The notes under the pieces: generated by a model
Databases searched by the model: none
The model's input: the letters and a program-made list of their open reading frames with translations, nothing else
Told to the model about the DNA's origin: nothing
Position numbers and translations under genes: made by a program
Shown here: positions 50,333 through 58,786 of the stretch, one piece after another
Numbering within the stretch: position 1 is the stretch's first letter
How the letters are laid out: every line of letters begins with the position of its first letter
Assembly (NCBI RefSeq): GCF_000017205.1
Contig: NC_009656.1
Span: forward strand, 3,228,001 to 3,292,000
DNA from: Pseudomonas paraeruginosa PA7
GTDB taxonomy: Bacteria > Pseudomonadota > Gammaproteobacteria > Pseudomonadales > Pseudomonadaceae
Direction: 5' to 3'
Length of the DNA stretch: 64,000 bases

Positions 50333-50359
50333 CTATTGCATTGCCCGATATTGCAATAG
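50333..50359 (+). terminator. hairpin after the 54-aa gene
   Basis: CTATTGCA (50333-50340) pairs with TGCAATAG (50352-50359) around an 11-base loop, starting 11 bases after the stop codon. A pyrimidine-rich CTTCTTC follows. Weak terminator or operator. Confidence 0.4.
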
Positions 50360-50407
50360 GCTTCTTCAATAATTAAGAATGAACTTGAAAAATAGGTGGA
50401 ACTCGCC

Positions 50408-50806
50408 ATGGAAAACAGTGACGAAGTGCGTTTCCAGCACTCTTTCATTTCTCTCGTCGAACAGGTGGCGAAACCTCTTTTCGTGGATTCCTGCGAGGAA
50501 GCGCGCAGCCACGGCCTCGACTGCAGCGTGGGCCTCGACCTCGACGAGGACGGCCATCCGCGCCTGCGCCTGGAAGTCGGCGAGCCGGGCGCGGAGAAGA
50601 GCCACTACAGCCTGCTGGCGATTCCCGGCGAGAGGGTGATCCACCGCCAGTACCTGGCCGGGGCCGGCGAATGGCACAGTCTTCCCGGCGAGCTGGAGTC
50701 GATCAACCCGATGGTGCTCGACAGCGAGCTGGCGGTATTCTTCCGCCGCGCCTTCGACCTGCGCCTGGCCGGTCCCGGACGCCGTCATCCGGCCGGCTTC
50801 TGGTGA
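50408..50806 (+). CDS. hypothetical protein (132 aa)
   Basis: 132 residues from ATG 50408, chosen over an in-frame GTG at 50396 because AGGTGGA lies at the right distance. Acidic alpha/beta protein (LDCSVGLDLDEDGHPRLRLEVGEPGAEKSHYSLLAIPG) with no recognised domain. It converges on glgP with 6 bases between stops. Confidence 0.6.
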   Translation: MENSDEVRFQHSFISLVEQVAKPLFVDSCEEARSHGLDCSVGLDLDEDGHPRLRLEVGEPGAEKSHYSLLAIPGERVIHRQYLAGAGEWHSLPGELESINPMVLDSELAVFFRRAFDLRLAGPGRRHPAGFW

Positions 50807-50812
50807 TCCGCT

Positions 50813-53251
50813 TCACAGCTTCCAGATTTCCCGGGCGTATTCGCTGATCGTTCGGTCGGCGCTGAACCAACCGATCCGCGCCACGTTGAGCAGTGCCGAG
50901 CGCCACCAGCGGTCGGGCTCGCGCCACACCTCCTCGACCCTGCACTGGGCCTGCCAGTAGTCCTCGAAGTCGGCGCAGAGCATGAAGCGGTCGTCATGCA
51001 CCAGGCCGTCCACCAGCCCTTCGTAGCGGCTGCGATCGTCGGCCGAAAACAACCCGCTGCGGATCGCTTCCAGGGCCTCCTCCAGGCGCGGCGAAGCCGC
51101 GATCACCCCACCCATTCCCAGTTCCCCGGCCTGCCGGCGCTGCTCCACCTGCTGGGCGCTGAGGCCGAAGATGAACATGTGCTCCAGGCCGATCCGCTGG
51201 CTCATCTCGACGTTGGCGCCATCCAGGGTGCCGATGGTCAGCGCGCCGTTGAGGGCGAACTTCATGTTGCTGGTGCCGGAGGCTTCCAGCCCGGCGGTGG
51301 AAATCTGTTCGGAGAGGTCCGCCGCCGGAATGATCGCCTCGGCCAGGCTGACGTTGTAGTTGGGCAGGAACACCAGCTTGAGCAGGCCGCGCACGGTCGG
51401 GTCGTCGTTGATGGTGCGGGCGATGTCGTTGGCCAGCTTGATGATCAGCTTGGCCTGGTGGTAGCTGGCGGCGGCCTTGCCGGCGAAGATCTTCACCCGC
51501 GGCACGCGGTCGGCGGTCGGATCGTTGCGGATTTCCTGGTACAGCGCGACGGTGTGCAACAGGTTGAGCAACTGCCGCTTGTACTCGTGGATGCGCTTGA
51601 TGTGCACGTCGAACAGCGCTTCCGCTTCGATCGCAACGCCAAGGGTATCCAGCACCAGGCGCGCCAGGGCGGTCTTGTTGTGGCGTCGCTGCTCGGCGAA
51701 GCGGCTGCGCAGCCTGGCGTCCTCGACATGCGCCTCGAGATCGGGCAGGCGCCGCTCCGGGGTGTCCAGCAGGTCCGCGCCGAGGGTCTCCACCAGCAGC
51801 CCGGTCAGTTCCGGATTGGCCTGGAACAGCCAGCGGCGGAACGACACGCCGTTGGTCTTGTTGCTGATGCGCTGCGGGTACAGGTGGTGCAGGTCGCGGA
51901 ACACGGTTTCGCGCATCAGCTCGGTGTGCAGCGCCGACACCCCGTTGATCTGGTGCGAACCGAGGAACGCCAGGTTGCCCATGCGCACTCGCCGGCCATG
52001 ACCCTCCTCGATCAGGCTGACCGAGCGCAGCAGGTCGAAGTCGTGGATGTCCTGGGCGCGCAGCGCATCGATATGGAAGGCGTTGATCAGGTAGATGATC
52101 TGCATGTGCCGCGGCAGCAGGCGCTCCATCAGCGCCACCGGCCAGGATTCGAGCGCCTCCGGCAGCAGCGTGTGGTTGGTGTAGGACAGGCTCGCCACGC
52201 TCAACGCCCAGGCGTCCGGCCAGGCCAGCTGGTGCACGTCCACCAGCAGCCGCATCAGCTCGGCGACGGCGATCGCCGGGTGGGTGTCGTTGAGCTGGAT
52301 CGCCACCTGTTCCGGCAGGCTGCGCAGGTCTGCGTGGCGGCGCAGGTGGCGATCCAGCAGGTCCTGCAGCGAGGCGGAAACGAAGAAGTACTCCTGGCGC
52401 AGGCGCAGTTCCTGGCCGGCCTCGGTGCTGTCGGCCGGATACAGCACCCGCGAGATGCTCTCGGCCTTGACCACGTCGACCACCGCGCCGATATGGTCGC
52501 CGGCGTTGAAGCGGTCCAGTTGCAGGTCTTCCTCGGCGCGGGCGCGCCACAGGCGCAGGGTGTTCACGCTGGCGCGCCGCCAGCCGACGATCGGGGTGTC
52601 GTAGGCGATCGCCCGGATCCGCTCGTCCGGCCGCCAGATGGCGCGACCGCTGTGCTCGCTGTCGACCTGCACGCTGCCGCCGAAGTCGATGTAGTAGCTG
52701 ACCTCCGGGCGCTCGAACTCCCAGGGGTTGCCGAAGTCCAGCCAGGTCTCGGTCTGCTCCTGCTGCCAGCCGTCGGTGAGCACCTGGCGGAACAGCCCGT
52801 GTTCGTAACGGATACCGTAGCCGTGGGCGGGTATGTCGAGGCTGGCCATGCTTTCCATGAAGCACGCCGCCAGGCGTCCGAGGCCGCCGTTGCCGAGCGC
52901 CGCGTCGGGCTCCAGGGTGACGATCCGCTGCAGGTCGACGCCGAGTTCGGCGAGGGCCTGGCGGGTCTCCTCGAGCAGCCCGAGGTTGCCGAGGTTGTCC
53001 AGCAGCAGGCGACCGATGAGGAACTCCAGGGACAGGTAGTAGACCCGCTTGCGCGCGGGCGCCTGGCCCTGCGGGGTGGCCTCTTCCCAGTGATCGATGA
53101 TGTGGTCGCGGACCGCCAGCGCCACCGCTTCGAACCAGTCGTGCGGGCAGGCGGTGGAGGGATCGCGGCCGACGCTGTAGCGCAGCTTGGCGAGGATGCT
53201 GGCTTTCAGGGTATGGACCGCGCTCGCGGTCTGCTCTTGGCTGTCGGGCAT
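50813..53251 (-). CDS. glgP: glycogen/alpha-glucan phosphorylase
   Basis: 812 residues, GT35. Uses phosphate and pyridoxal phosphate to release glucose-1-phosphate from alpha-glucan. PLP Lys664 in SGTSNMKFALNGALTIGTLDGANVE; NGGLGRLAACFMES and GYGIRYEHGLFRQ near residue 120-150; AGKAAASYHQAKLIIKL late. Begins with the regulatory-poor bacterial N-terminus. Single gene, separated from the glg clusters but functionally the degradation arm. Confidence 0.95.
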   Translation of the reverse strand: MPDSQEQTASAVHTLKASILAKLRYSVGRDPSTACPHDWFEAVALAVRDHIIDHWEEATPQGQAPARKRVYYLSLEFLIGRLLLDNLGNLGLLEETRQALAELGVDLQRIVTLEPDAALGNGGLGRLAACFMESMASLDIPAHGYGIRYEHGLFRQVLTDGWQQEQTETWLDFGNPWEFERPEVSYYIDFGGSVQVDSEHSGRAIWRPDERIRAIAYDTPIVGWRRASVNTLRLWRARAEEDLQLDRFNAGDHIGAVVDVVKAESISRVLYPADSTEAGQELRLRQEYFFVSASLQDLLDRHLRRHADLRSLPEQVAIQLNDTHPAIAVAELMRLLVDVHQLAWPDAWALSVASLSYTNHTLLPEALESWPVALMERLLPRHMQIIYLINAFHIDALRAQDIHDFDLLRSVSLIEEGHGRRVRMGNLAFLGSHQINGVSALHTELMRETVFRDLHHLYPQRISNKTNGVSFRRWLFQANPELTGLLVETLGADLLDTPERRLPDLEAHVEDARLRSRFAEQRRHNKTALARLVLDTLGVAIEAEALFDVHIKRIHEYKRQLLNLLHTVALYQEIRNDPTADRVPRVKIFAGKAAASYHQAKLIIKLANDIARTINDDPTVRGLLKLVFLPNYNVSLAEAIIPAADLSEQISTAGLEASGTSNMKFALNGALTIGTLDGANVEMSQRIGLEHMFIFGLSAQQVEQRRQAGELGMGGVIAASPRLEEALEAIRSGLFSADDRSRYEGLVDGLVHDDRFMLCADFEDYWQAQCRVEEVWREPDRWWRSALLNVARIGWFSADRTISEYAREIWKL

Positions 53252-53300
53252 CGCCGGGTTTCCTTCCGGTCCGCACCCGGACCGGCGCTTGCGAGGGTTT

Positions 53301-53588
53301 TCAGGCGCGCTTGCGTACCGGGACGGCAGCCGCCACCGGCTCCTGGCGCAGGCGGTCGAGCAGGTCGTGGCCGGCCAGGGTGAGGTGGTGGGCCACCCAT
53401 TGCTCCTGCCCAGTCCAGGAATGCTGCAGGCTGCCGGCGATCAGCGCCGCCTGGCTGAGCAGCTGGAGATGGTAGGCCACCACCTCGCGGGAATGGCCGG
53501 GTAGCTCGCGGGCCTCCCAGTGCTGGCCGAAATCGAGGCTTTCCAGGTGTTCCAGCAGGTCGCGGATCAACCCCCAGTCGCGTTTCAT
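53301..53588 (-). CDS. DUF2513-like protein (95 aa)
   Basis: 95 residues. Matches the DUF2513 pattern, which resembles a small winged-helix: MKRDWGLIRDLLEHLESL, EVVAYHLQLLSQAALIAGS, HHLTLAGHDLLDRLRQEP. The domain is widespread in phage and chromosomal genes and may bind DNA. It lies 49 bases upstream of glgP on the same strand, so the two may be co-transcribed. GGAG precedes the ATG. Confidence 0.72.
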   Translation of the reverse strand: MKRDWGLIRDLLEHLESLDFGQHWEARELPGHSREVVAYHLQLLSQAALIAGSLQHSWTGQEQWVAHHLTLAGHDLLDRLRQEPVAAAVPVRKRA

Positions 53589-53638
53589 CGCCGTGCTCCT
53601 CCGTGTGTCGCGCGGCCGGTCCGTCCGGCCACCTACAA

Positions 53639-53665
53639 GCGGAGTGGCGAAGCGCGGGATGGTTC
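53639..53665 (-). promoter_or_regulatory. near-match AlgU-like promoter for DUF2513-glgP
   Basis: Minus strand: GGGAAAAAACAAT then GAAC (53665-53662), 18 bases, TCCGC (53643-53639). Excellent A-tract and -35, -10 with one mismatch. Confidence 0.4.
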
Positions 53666-53709
53666 ATTGTTTTTTCCCGGCGGTAGCCGTCCCGCCCGTC
53701 CGTGGAGGG

Positions 53710-53736
53710 GAACCGATCGCCGCAGCGGGCTTCGTA
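53710..53736 (+). promoter_or_regulatory. AlgU/RpoE-like promoter for the 77-aa DUF1652 gene
   Basis: GAAC (53710-53713), 18 bases, TCGTA (53732-53736), 51 bases before the start codon. Divergent from the site at 53639-53665, mirroring the arrangement at 3495/3575. Confidence 0.45.
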
Positions 53737-53786
53737 CCCATTACAGAGTCATCGTGAAACCGTCCAATCCGCACGAGCCAGCCGAC

Positions 53787-54020
53787 ATGACCATGCTTTC
53801 CCTGCGCCAGATCGAACGAATCCTCAATGCCAATGCCTGTTCCTCGCATTTCCACTGCCGCAAGGCCGCCGATGGCGGTCTCACGATTACCGTCGCCCGC
53901 GCCGATCGTCCCGGCGAGGCCACCACCGTCGCCGGGGTCAGCCCCGAGGAATGCTGTTGCGAACGTTCGCTGCGCGAACTGGCGCGCGAGCTGGAGCGCA
54001 GCTTCACTACTGGCGAATGA
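53787..54020 (+). CDS. DUF1652-like protein (77 aa)
   Basis: 77 residues (MTMLSLRQIERILNANACSSHFHCRK...), with DUF1652-like order: N-terminal helix, strands GGLTITVARAD, a Cys-rich ECCCE turn, and C-terminal helix LRELARELERSF. Similar in plan to the 87-aa protein at 15391. Function unknown. Followed after 29 bases by another small gene. The upstream in-frame extension from 53520 is antisense to the DUF2513 gene and rejected. Confidence 0.68.
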   Translation: MTMLSLRQIERILNANACSSHFHCRKAADGGLTITVARADRPGEATTVAGVSPEECCCERSLRELARELERSFTTGE

Positions 54021-54049
54021 AGCTTTCCCTTTCTGCCAGGAGCGCACCG

Positions 54050-54238
54050 ATGCAGGCATTCGTGGTTCATTTCCGTGACGCCGGCCAGCCCGGCCAGACC
54101 GTCCTCACCACCTTTGCGTCGACTCTCAGCGCCAGCGAGGCGCATGCCCGCCTGCAGCTGTGCTATCCCCTGCTCTTTCCGCAACACCTGAGCGCGGTGC
54201 AGGTCTTTCCCCTGCTGCCGGCCGCCGCGCCCGCCTGA
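54050..54238 (+). CDS. small hypothetical protein (62 aa)
   Basis: 62 residues from ATG 54050, with CCAGGAG 6 bases upstream. Contains VVHFRDAGQPGQTVLTTFASTLSASEAHARLQLCYP, resembling short alpha/beta proteins of pseudomonad stress clusters; no known domain. Probably in one unit with the DUF1652 gene. A strong hairpin follows. Confidence 0.5.
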   Translation: MQAFVVHFRDAGQPGQTVLTTFASTLSASEAHARLQLCYPLLFPQHLSAVQVFPLLPAAAPA

Positions 54239-54262
54239 GCCGCGCGGCGGCCGGCGCGGCTC
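54237..54262. terminator. bidirectional GC hairpin between the 62-aa gene and the SDR gene
   Basis: GAGCCGCGC (54237-54245), 8-base loop, GCGCGGCTC (54254-54262). It overlaps both stop codons of the converging genes. Confidence 0.5.
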
Positions 54263-55121
54263 AACCGTTGACCACGGTACCACCATTGACGTGCAGGACC
54301 TGTCCGCTGACGTAGGACGAGTCGTTGCAGGCCAGGTACACGTAGCTGGCGGCCAGTTCCTCCGGCTGCCCGGGGCGGCCCATCGGGGTGTCCGCGCCGA
54401 ACTGCGCGACCTTCTCGGCGCTGAAGGTGGACGGGATCAGCGGCGTCCAGATCGGCCCCGGCGCCACCGCGTTGACGCGGATGCCACGGTTGACCAGGTT
54501 CATCGACAGCGAGCGGGTGAACGAGGTGATCGCGCCCTTGGTCGAGGAATAGTCGATCAGTTGCGGGTTGCCCTTGTAGGCGGTGATCGAGGTGGTGTTG
54601 ATGATCGCCGCGCCCTTGCCCATCAGCGGCAGGGCCGCCTTGGTCAGCTGGAACATGCCGAAGATATTGGTGCGGAAGGTCTTCTCCCACTGGTCCTCGC
54701 TGATGTCCTCCAGGCGCGCCTACGGATGCTGCTCGCCGGCATTGTTGACCAGCACGTCGAGGCGCCCCCATTTCTGCCGCACCGTGTCCACCACCTGGCG
54801 GCAGAAGCCGGCGTCGGCGACGTCGCCGGCGAACACCAGGCACTGGCGGCCGAGCGATTCGATGATCTCGCGGGTCTTCGCCGCGTCCTCGTTCTCTTCC
54901 AGGTAGACCAGCACCACGTCCGCCTTCTCGCGGGCGAAGGTCACCGCCACCGCGCGGCCGATGCCGCTGTCGCCGCCGGTGACCAGGGTCACCTTGCCCT
55001 CCAGCTTGGCCGCCGGATGGTAGTCGCCGGAAACGAACTCCGGCTTCGGCCGCATCTCGCTTTCGTGGCCGGGGCGCTGGTCCTGGTGTTGCGCCGGCAA
55101 GGTCTGTCGCTGTTCGCTCAT
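54261..55121 (-). pseudogene. short-chain dehydrogenase/reductase interrupted by an in-frame amber codon
   Basis: The reading frame is intact over 286 codons except for TAG at codon 134 (complement 54720-54722). Codons before end ...LVNNAGEQHP; codons after resume ARLEDISEDQWEKTFRTNIFGMFQLTKAAL, an uninterrupted SDR. Family homologs have a residue here, probably Gln (CAG to TAG, one base change). Rossmann motif TGGDSGIGRAVAVTFA, NNAG, catalytic Ser (TTSITAYKG), YSSTKGA (Tyr-x3-Lys) and VAPGPIWTPLIP. The catalytic half lies after the stop, so the truncated product cannot work. Sequencing error, suppression or recent inactivation are all possible. Confidence 0.8.
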
Positions 55122-55148
55122 GGTGGTTTTCCCCTCTTGTCGGGCGCC

Positions 55149-55667
55149 TCAGGCGCGTTCGCCGCGCAGGGCGCGTTGATGGAATTCGGGCAGGCGCCGC
55201 AGCGCCCAGCGGGTGGCTTCGCGGCGCATCTGCGCGGGATCGCCGTGGAAACGCTCGCGGCGCGAGAACAGCGCGAGGCCGTCGGCCATGCGGAAGCCCA
55301 GGGCGAAACACACGGTGCCCGGGGCGATGCCGTCCTTCGCCTCGCTGCCGAGCAGTCCGGTGACCGCCAGGGCGGCGTTCGCCGGACTGCGTTGCAGGGC
55401 CGCCCCGGCCATGGCCTCGGCGACCTCGACGCTGGTTAGGTTGAAGCGCTCCAGCCAGCCGGGATCCAGGCCCAGCAGGGCCAGCTTGGCGGCCGGCGAA
55501 TAGACGACGAAGCCGCCTTCCATCACCTGGCCGCTGTCGGCCACCGCCGAGAGTTCCGCACTGATCTGCCCGGCGGTACAGGACTCGGCGGTGACCAGGC
55601 TCAGGCCGGCGTCGCGCAGGTAGGCCACCAGGCGGGCGGCGTCGTCCCCCAGGCGTAGCTCGGGCAT
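55149..55667 (-). CDS. CinA C-terminal family amidase (PncC-like)
   Basis: 172 residues, consisting only of the nicotinamide-nucleotide amidase domain. Signatures: LVTAESCTAGQISAELSAVADSG, GGFVVYSPAAKLALLG, LAVTGLLGSEAKDGIAPGTVCFAL. Would deamidate nicotinamide mononucleotide for NAD salvage. It stands alone without the N-terminal MoeA-like domain. It lies 27 bases upstream of the interrupted SDR and 10 bases after the metallothionein gene. Confidence 0.88.
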   Translation of the reverse strand: MPELRLGDDAARLVAYLRDAGLSLVTAESCTAGQISAELSAVADSGQVMEGGFVVYSPAAKLALLGLDPGWLERFNLTSVEVAEAMAGAALQRSPANAALAVTGLLGSEAKDGIAPGTVCFALGFRMADGLALFSRRERFHGDPAQMRREATRWALRRLPEFHQRALRGERA

Positions 55668-55677
55668 GCGGGCCTCC

Positions 55678-55917
55678 TCAGGGCGAGATCGGGTCGCTGG
55701 CGGGAAAGGTTTCCTTCAGCGCGTCGTCCAGCTGGCGGTCCTCCGCCACCTGTGGCCGGGTGGTGCCGCCGCACGGGCAGTCGGCGTCGCGGCAGGGTTC
55801 GCCCTGCGGGTGGCCGCTGGCGCAGGCCGCGCAGCAGTATTGCTGGCCGTCGCGCTCGACGGCGTCCTCGCCGGGCCGGCAGGTGCATTTGGGACAGGCA
55901 CAGGTTTCGCTGTTCAT
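55678..55917 (-). CDS. bacterial metallothionein (SmtA/PmtA family)
   Basis: 79 residues with ten cysteines (6, 8, 11, 13, 28, 29, 32, 42, 47, 49) and a His, in the SmtA-type order CxCxxCxC...CC..C...C....CxC. The core binds four zinc ions in characterised family members. The C-terminal 30 residues are an acidic tail (EDRQLDDALKETFPASDPISP) not needed for the metal cluster. GGAG precedes the ATG region. Resembles PA2140. Confidence 0.92.
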   Translation of the reverse strand: MNSETCACPKCTCRPGEDAVERDGQQYCCAACASGHPQGEPCRDADCPCGGTTRPQVAEDRQLDDALKETFPASDPISP

Positions 55918-55936
55918 GGGCAGTCTCCAGTCGGGT

Positions 55937-56152
55937 TCACTTGCTGTGTTCCGGCGAACTCACCGGACGCAGGCCGCGAGGACCGGTCCAGCCCCAGAGG
56001 ACCAGGCCGAGCAGCGGCAGGAGCAGGATCAGCAACGACCAGCCGAGCTTGCGGCTGGCGGAACTGTCGCTGCGCAGGACGCTGTTGATGGCCCAGGCAT
56101 CCACCAGGAGCAACAGGACCAGCAGCGCCAGGATCAGGTAGGCGATATCCAT
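55937..56152 (-). CDS. PLDc_N-like two-helix membrane protein (71 aa)
   Basis: 71 residues from ATG 56152. Helices about 2-23 (AYLILALLVLLLLVDAWAI) and 35-55 (LGWSLLILLLPLLGLVLWGWTGPRG), with NSVLRSDSSASRK between; clear paralog of the 17971-18180 gene. The longer frame up to 56317 is not conserved. A near AlgU-like element is at 56181-56207. It is followed after 19 bases by the metallothionein gene. Confidence 0.75.
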   Translation of the reverse strand: MDIAYLILALLVLLLLVDAWAINSVLRSDSSASRKLGWSLLILLLPLLGLVLWGWTGPRGLRPVSSPEHSK

Positions 56153-56180
56153 CGGGACCTCCACGGCTTCTCGTTGCACG

Positions 56181-56207
56181 GTGGAGGCCCCGGGCGCCGG
56201 GGAGTTC
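56181..56207 (-). promoter_or_regulatory. near-match AlgU-like promoter upstream of the PLDc_N-like gene
   Basis: Minus strand: CGCGAAAAAGGCG then GAACTC (GAAC 56207-56204), 18 bases, TCCAC (56185-56181). One mismatch in the -10. Confidence 0.35.
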
Positions 56208-56225
56208 CGCCTTTTTCGCGGACGG

Positions 56226-58769
56226 TCAGCCGCGGCCGAGCTGGCGGCGCATGGCGGCGCTGAGGCGTTGGCGGGTGCCGGCATAGTCGGCCCAGGGATC
56301 GTCGCCGGCGAGTTCATCGAGGCGCTGCGGCAGGCTGCGCAGGTTCCACTGGTTGGCGCCCTGCAGCGAGTCGAGCTCCTCGCGGAACACCGGCACCGAC
56401 ACCGGCAGCCCTTCGCGGGCGCGTACCGAGTAGGCGGCCACGGTGCTGGCGCCGCGGCTGTTGCGCAGGTAGTCGACGAAGATCCTGCCGACCCGGTTGC
56501 GCGGCCCGGAAACCGCCGAGAAGCGCTCCGGCATCAGCCGCGCCAGGTGCTGGGAAATGGCCTGCGCGAAAGCCTTCACCTCGTCCCAGCCATGCCGGCG
56601 CTCCAGCGGTACCAGCAGGTGCATGCCCTTGCCGCCGCTGGTCTTGAGGAAGGCACGCAGGCCCAGCTCGTCGAGCAGCGTGAGGCTCAGTTGGGTCGCC
56701 TCGAGCATGCGTTTCCACGGCAGCGCCGGGTCCGGATCGAGATCGAGGACGAAGCGGTCGGGCCGCTCCAGGTTGGCCAGGCTGGCGTTCCAGGTGTGGA
56801 ATTCGATGCTGCCCATCTGCACCGCGCCGACCAGCGCCTCGGCGCTGCGGATCTGCAGAAGCGGCGGATGGCCAGGATCGAGCGCCGGGTCGAGCTGGAC
56901 GATACCGGGGATCTTCAGGCGCGCCGCGTGCTTCTGGAAGAACAGTTCGCCGCCGATGCCATCGGGGCCGCGGACCAGCGACACCGGGCGCTCGCGCAGG
57001 TCGCGCAGGAGCAGGTCGGCGTAGCGCGCATGGAACTCGGCGAGTTCCAGCTTGCTGGCCTGGATCGATGGATCGATCAGCCGCCGCGGATGGCTGATGC
57101 GTACCCCGGCGGTGGCCGCCCGCGAGGCGCCGCTCGCGCTCCCGGCCTTGCGCGCGCCGCGCGCCGGCGGCGGGCCGGCCGGACGTTCGCCGGTCACCTC
57201 GCGCGCCGGTTTGTCTTCGCGCAAACCGTGGAACACCGCCTGGCGGATGATCCCGCCACGGGTCATCTGCGCATAGGAAACCTCGCACAGTCGTTCCGGC
57301 CGCACCCACTGCACCACGCCGGTCTCGCGCGCCGGCGGTACCTTCGCCAGCGGGCTGGAATTGATCGCCAGGGGCGCCAGGCGCTCATGGACCTTCTTCA
57401 GGCTGGCGGCGGTGAAGCCGGTGCCGACCTTGCCGGCGTAGCGCAGCCGGCGTTCCTCGTCCGGGCTGTAGAGGCCGAGAAGCAAGGCGCCGATGTGCCG
57501 GCGAGAGCCCTTCGGCTCGGTGTAGCCGACGATCACGAACTCCTGGCGCAACTGGCACTTGAGCTTGATCCAGTCGTTGCTGCGGCGCGAGCGGTAGACG
57601 CTGCCCAGGCGCTTGCCGATCACGCCTTCGAGGCCGAGCCTGCAAGCGCTGGCCAGCAGGTCGCGGGGGTTTTCCGCGAGCGTCGCGGAGAACCGCAGGG
57701 GGTCTTCGTCCTGCCCGTCCAGCAGCGCCTCCAGGCGCGCGCGGCGCTCTTCCAGGGCGACATCGCGCAGGTCCTCGCCTTCGTGATACGGCAGGTCGAA
57801 AAGGAAATACAGGATGTTTTCGCCGTGGCCCTCCTCGAAGGCGTTCTGCAGGGCCTGGAAGTCCGGCCGGCCCTCCTCGTCGAGGACCACCAGCTCGCCG
57901 TCCAGCCAACTGCGCTCAAGGCCGAGCCCGGCCAAGGCCTTCTTCAGGTGCGGCAGGCGTTCGCTCCAGTCGTGGCCGTTGCGGGTCAGCAGGCGCACGT
58001 GGCCGTCCTCGATGCGGCTCATCAGCCGGTAGCCGTCCAGCTTGAGCTCGTAGGCCCATTGCCCGTGCGGCGGCTGCTCGACCAGGCTGGCCAGTTCGGG
58101 GGCGATCCACTCGGGCATCGGCGTCTTCCCGCCGCCCTTGCCGGCTTTGCCGGCCTTGCCGCGTCGCGCGGGCCTGGCCGCGGGCGTGGCGGCTTCGCCG
58201 CGGCGGGGCACCAGCGTGCGCTCGCTGAGCACGCTGTCGGGACGTTCCTTCAGCACATCGAAGCGATCCAGGCTGCGCGCCTCGTCGTCCTTGGACTTGA
58301 CCAGGAACCACTGGGGCTGCTTGCCGCGCAGGTTGGTGCGGATGAGGTGCCAGCGCCCGGAGAGTTTCTCGCCGTCGAGGAGGAAGCTGAGATGACCTTT
58401 CTCCAGCCCTTCGCGCGGGTCGTCTAGAGGCGTCCAGGCGCCACGGTCCCAGACGATCACGTCGCCGGCGCCGTAGTGGCCCTTGGGTATGCTGCCTTCG
58501 AAGTCGGCGTAGTCCAGCGGGTGGTCCTCCACCTGCACCGCGAGCCGTTTCACCGCCGGGTCGAGGCATGGTCCCTTGGGCACCGCCCAGCTCTTCAGGG
58601 TGCCGTCCAGTTCCAGGCGGAAATCGTAGTGCAGCCGGCTGGCGTCGTGCTTCTGGATGCAATAGCGGAGCAGGCCGTCGCCGTCCTTGCGGCGCTTGCG
58701 CCCACTGGGCTCCGGGGTCTGGCGGAAATCGCGCTTGCGCGCGTACTCGGCGAGCGGCTTGCTGGGCAT
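56226..58769 (-). CDS. ligD: multidomain ATP-dependent DNA ligase D
   Basis: 847 residues. Domain order as in P. aeruginosa LigD: 3'-phosphoesterase (about 30-190; His41, His47, Asp49, His83 in QKHDASRLHYDFRLE and VEDHPLDYADFEGSIPKGHYGAG), ATP-dependent ligase (nucleotidyl Lys243 in YELKLDGYRL; ends EVSYAQMTRGG), then polymerase/primase (LDLDPDPALPWKRML; KTSGGKGMHLLVPL; SAVSGPRNRVGRIFVDYLRNSRGAST). It fills and seals double-strand breaks held by Ku. Linkers between domains are Ala/Lys/Arg-rich. It lies 17 bases after the receiver gene. Confidence 0.96.
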   Translation of the reverse strand: MPSKPLAEYARKRDFRQTPEPSGRKRRKDGDGLLRYCIQKHDASRLHYDFRLELDGTLKSWAVPKGPCLDPAVKRLAVQVEDHPLDYADFEGSIPKGHYGAGDVIVWDRGAWTPLDDPREGLEKGHLSFLLDGEKLSGRWHLIRTNLRGKQPQWFLVKSKDDEARSLDRFDVLKERPDSVLSERTLVPRRGEAATPAARPARRGKAGKAGKGGGKTPMPEWIAPELASLVEQPPHGQWAYELKLDGYRLMSRIEDGHVRLLTRNGHDWSERLPHLKKALAGLGLERSWLDGELVVLDEEGRPDFQALQNAFEEGHGENILYFLFDLPYHEGEDLRDVALEERRARLEALLDGQDEDPLRFSATLAENPRDLLASACRLGLEGVIGKRLGSVYRSRRSNDWIKLKCQLRQEFVIVGYTEPKGSRRHIGALLLGLYSPDEERRLRYAGKVGTGFTAASLKKVHERLAPLAINSSPLAKVPPARETGVVQWVRPERLCEVSYAQMTRGGIIRQAVFHGLREDKPAREVTGERPAGPPPARGARKAGSASGASRAATAGVRISHPRRLIDPSIQASKLELAEFHARYADLLLRDLRERPVSLVRGPDGIGGELFFQKHAARLKIPGIVQLDPALDPGHPPLLQIRSAEALVGAVQMGSIEFHTWNASLANLERPDRFVLDLDPDPALPWKRMLEATQLSLTLLDELGLRAFLKTSGGKGMHLLVPLERRHGWDEVKAFAQAISQHLARLMPERFSAVSGPRNRVGRIFVDYLRNSRGASTVAAYSVRAREGLPVSVPVFREELDSLQGANQWNLRSLPQRLDELAGDDPWADYAGTRQRLSAAMRRQLGRG

Positions 58770-58786
58770 GGCGGGCTCCTCGGTGG

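Noticed and set aside
49909-50400. AT-rich stretch considered as a mobile-element scar or attachment site
   Set aside because: No direct repeats, integrase or tRNA near; contents are explained by small genes and promoters.
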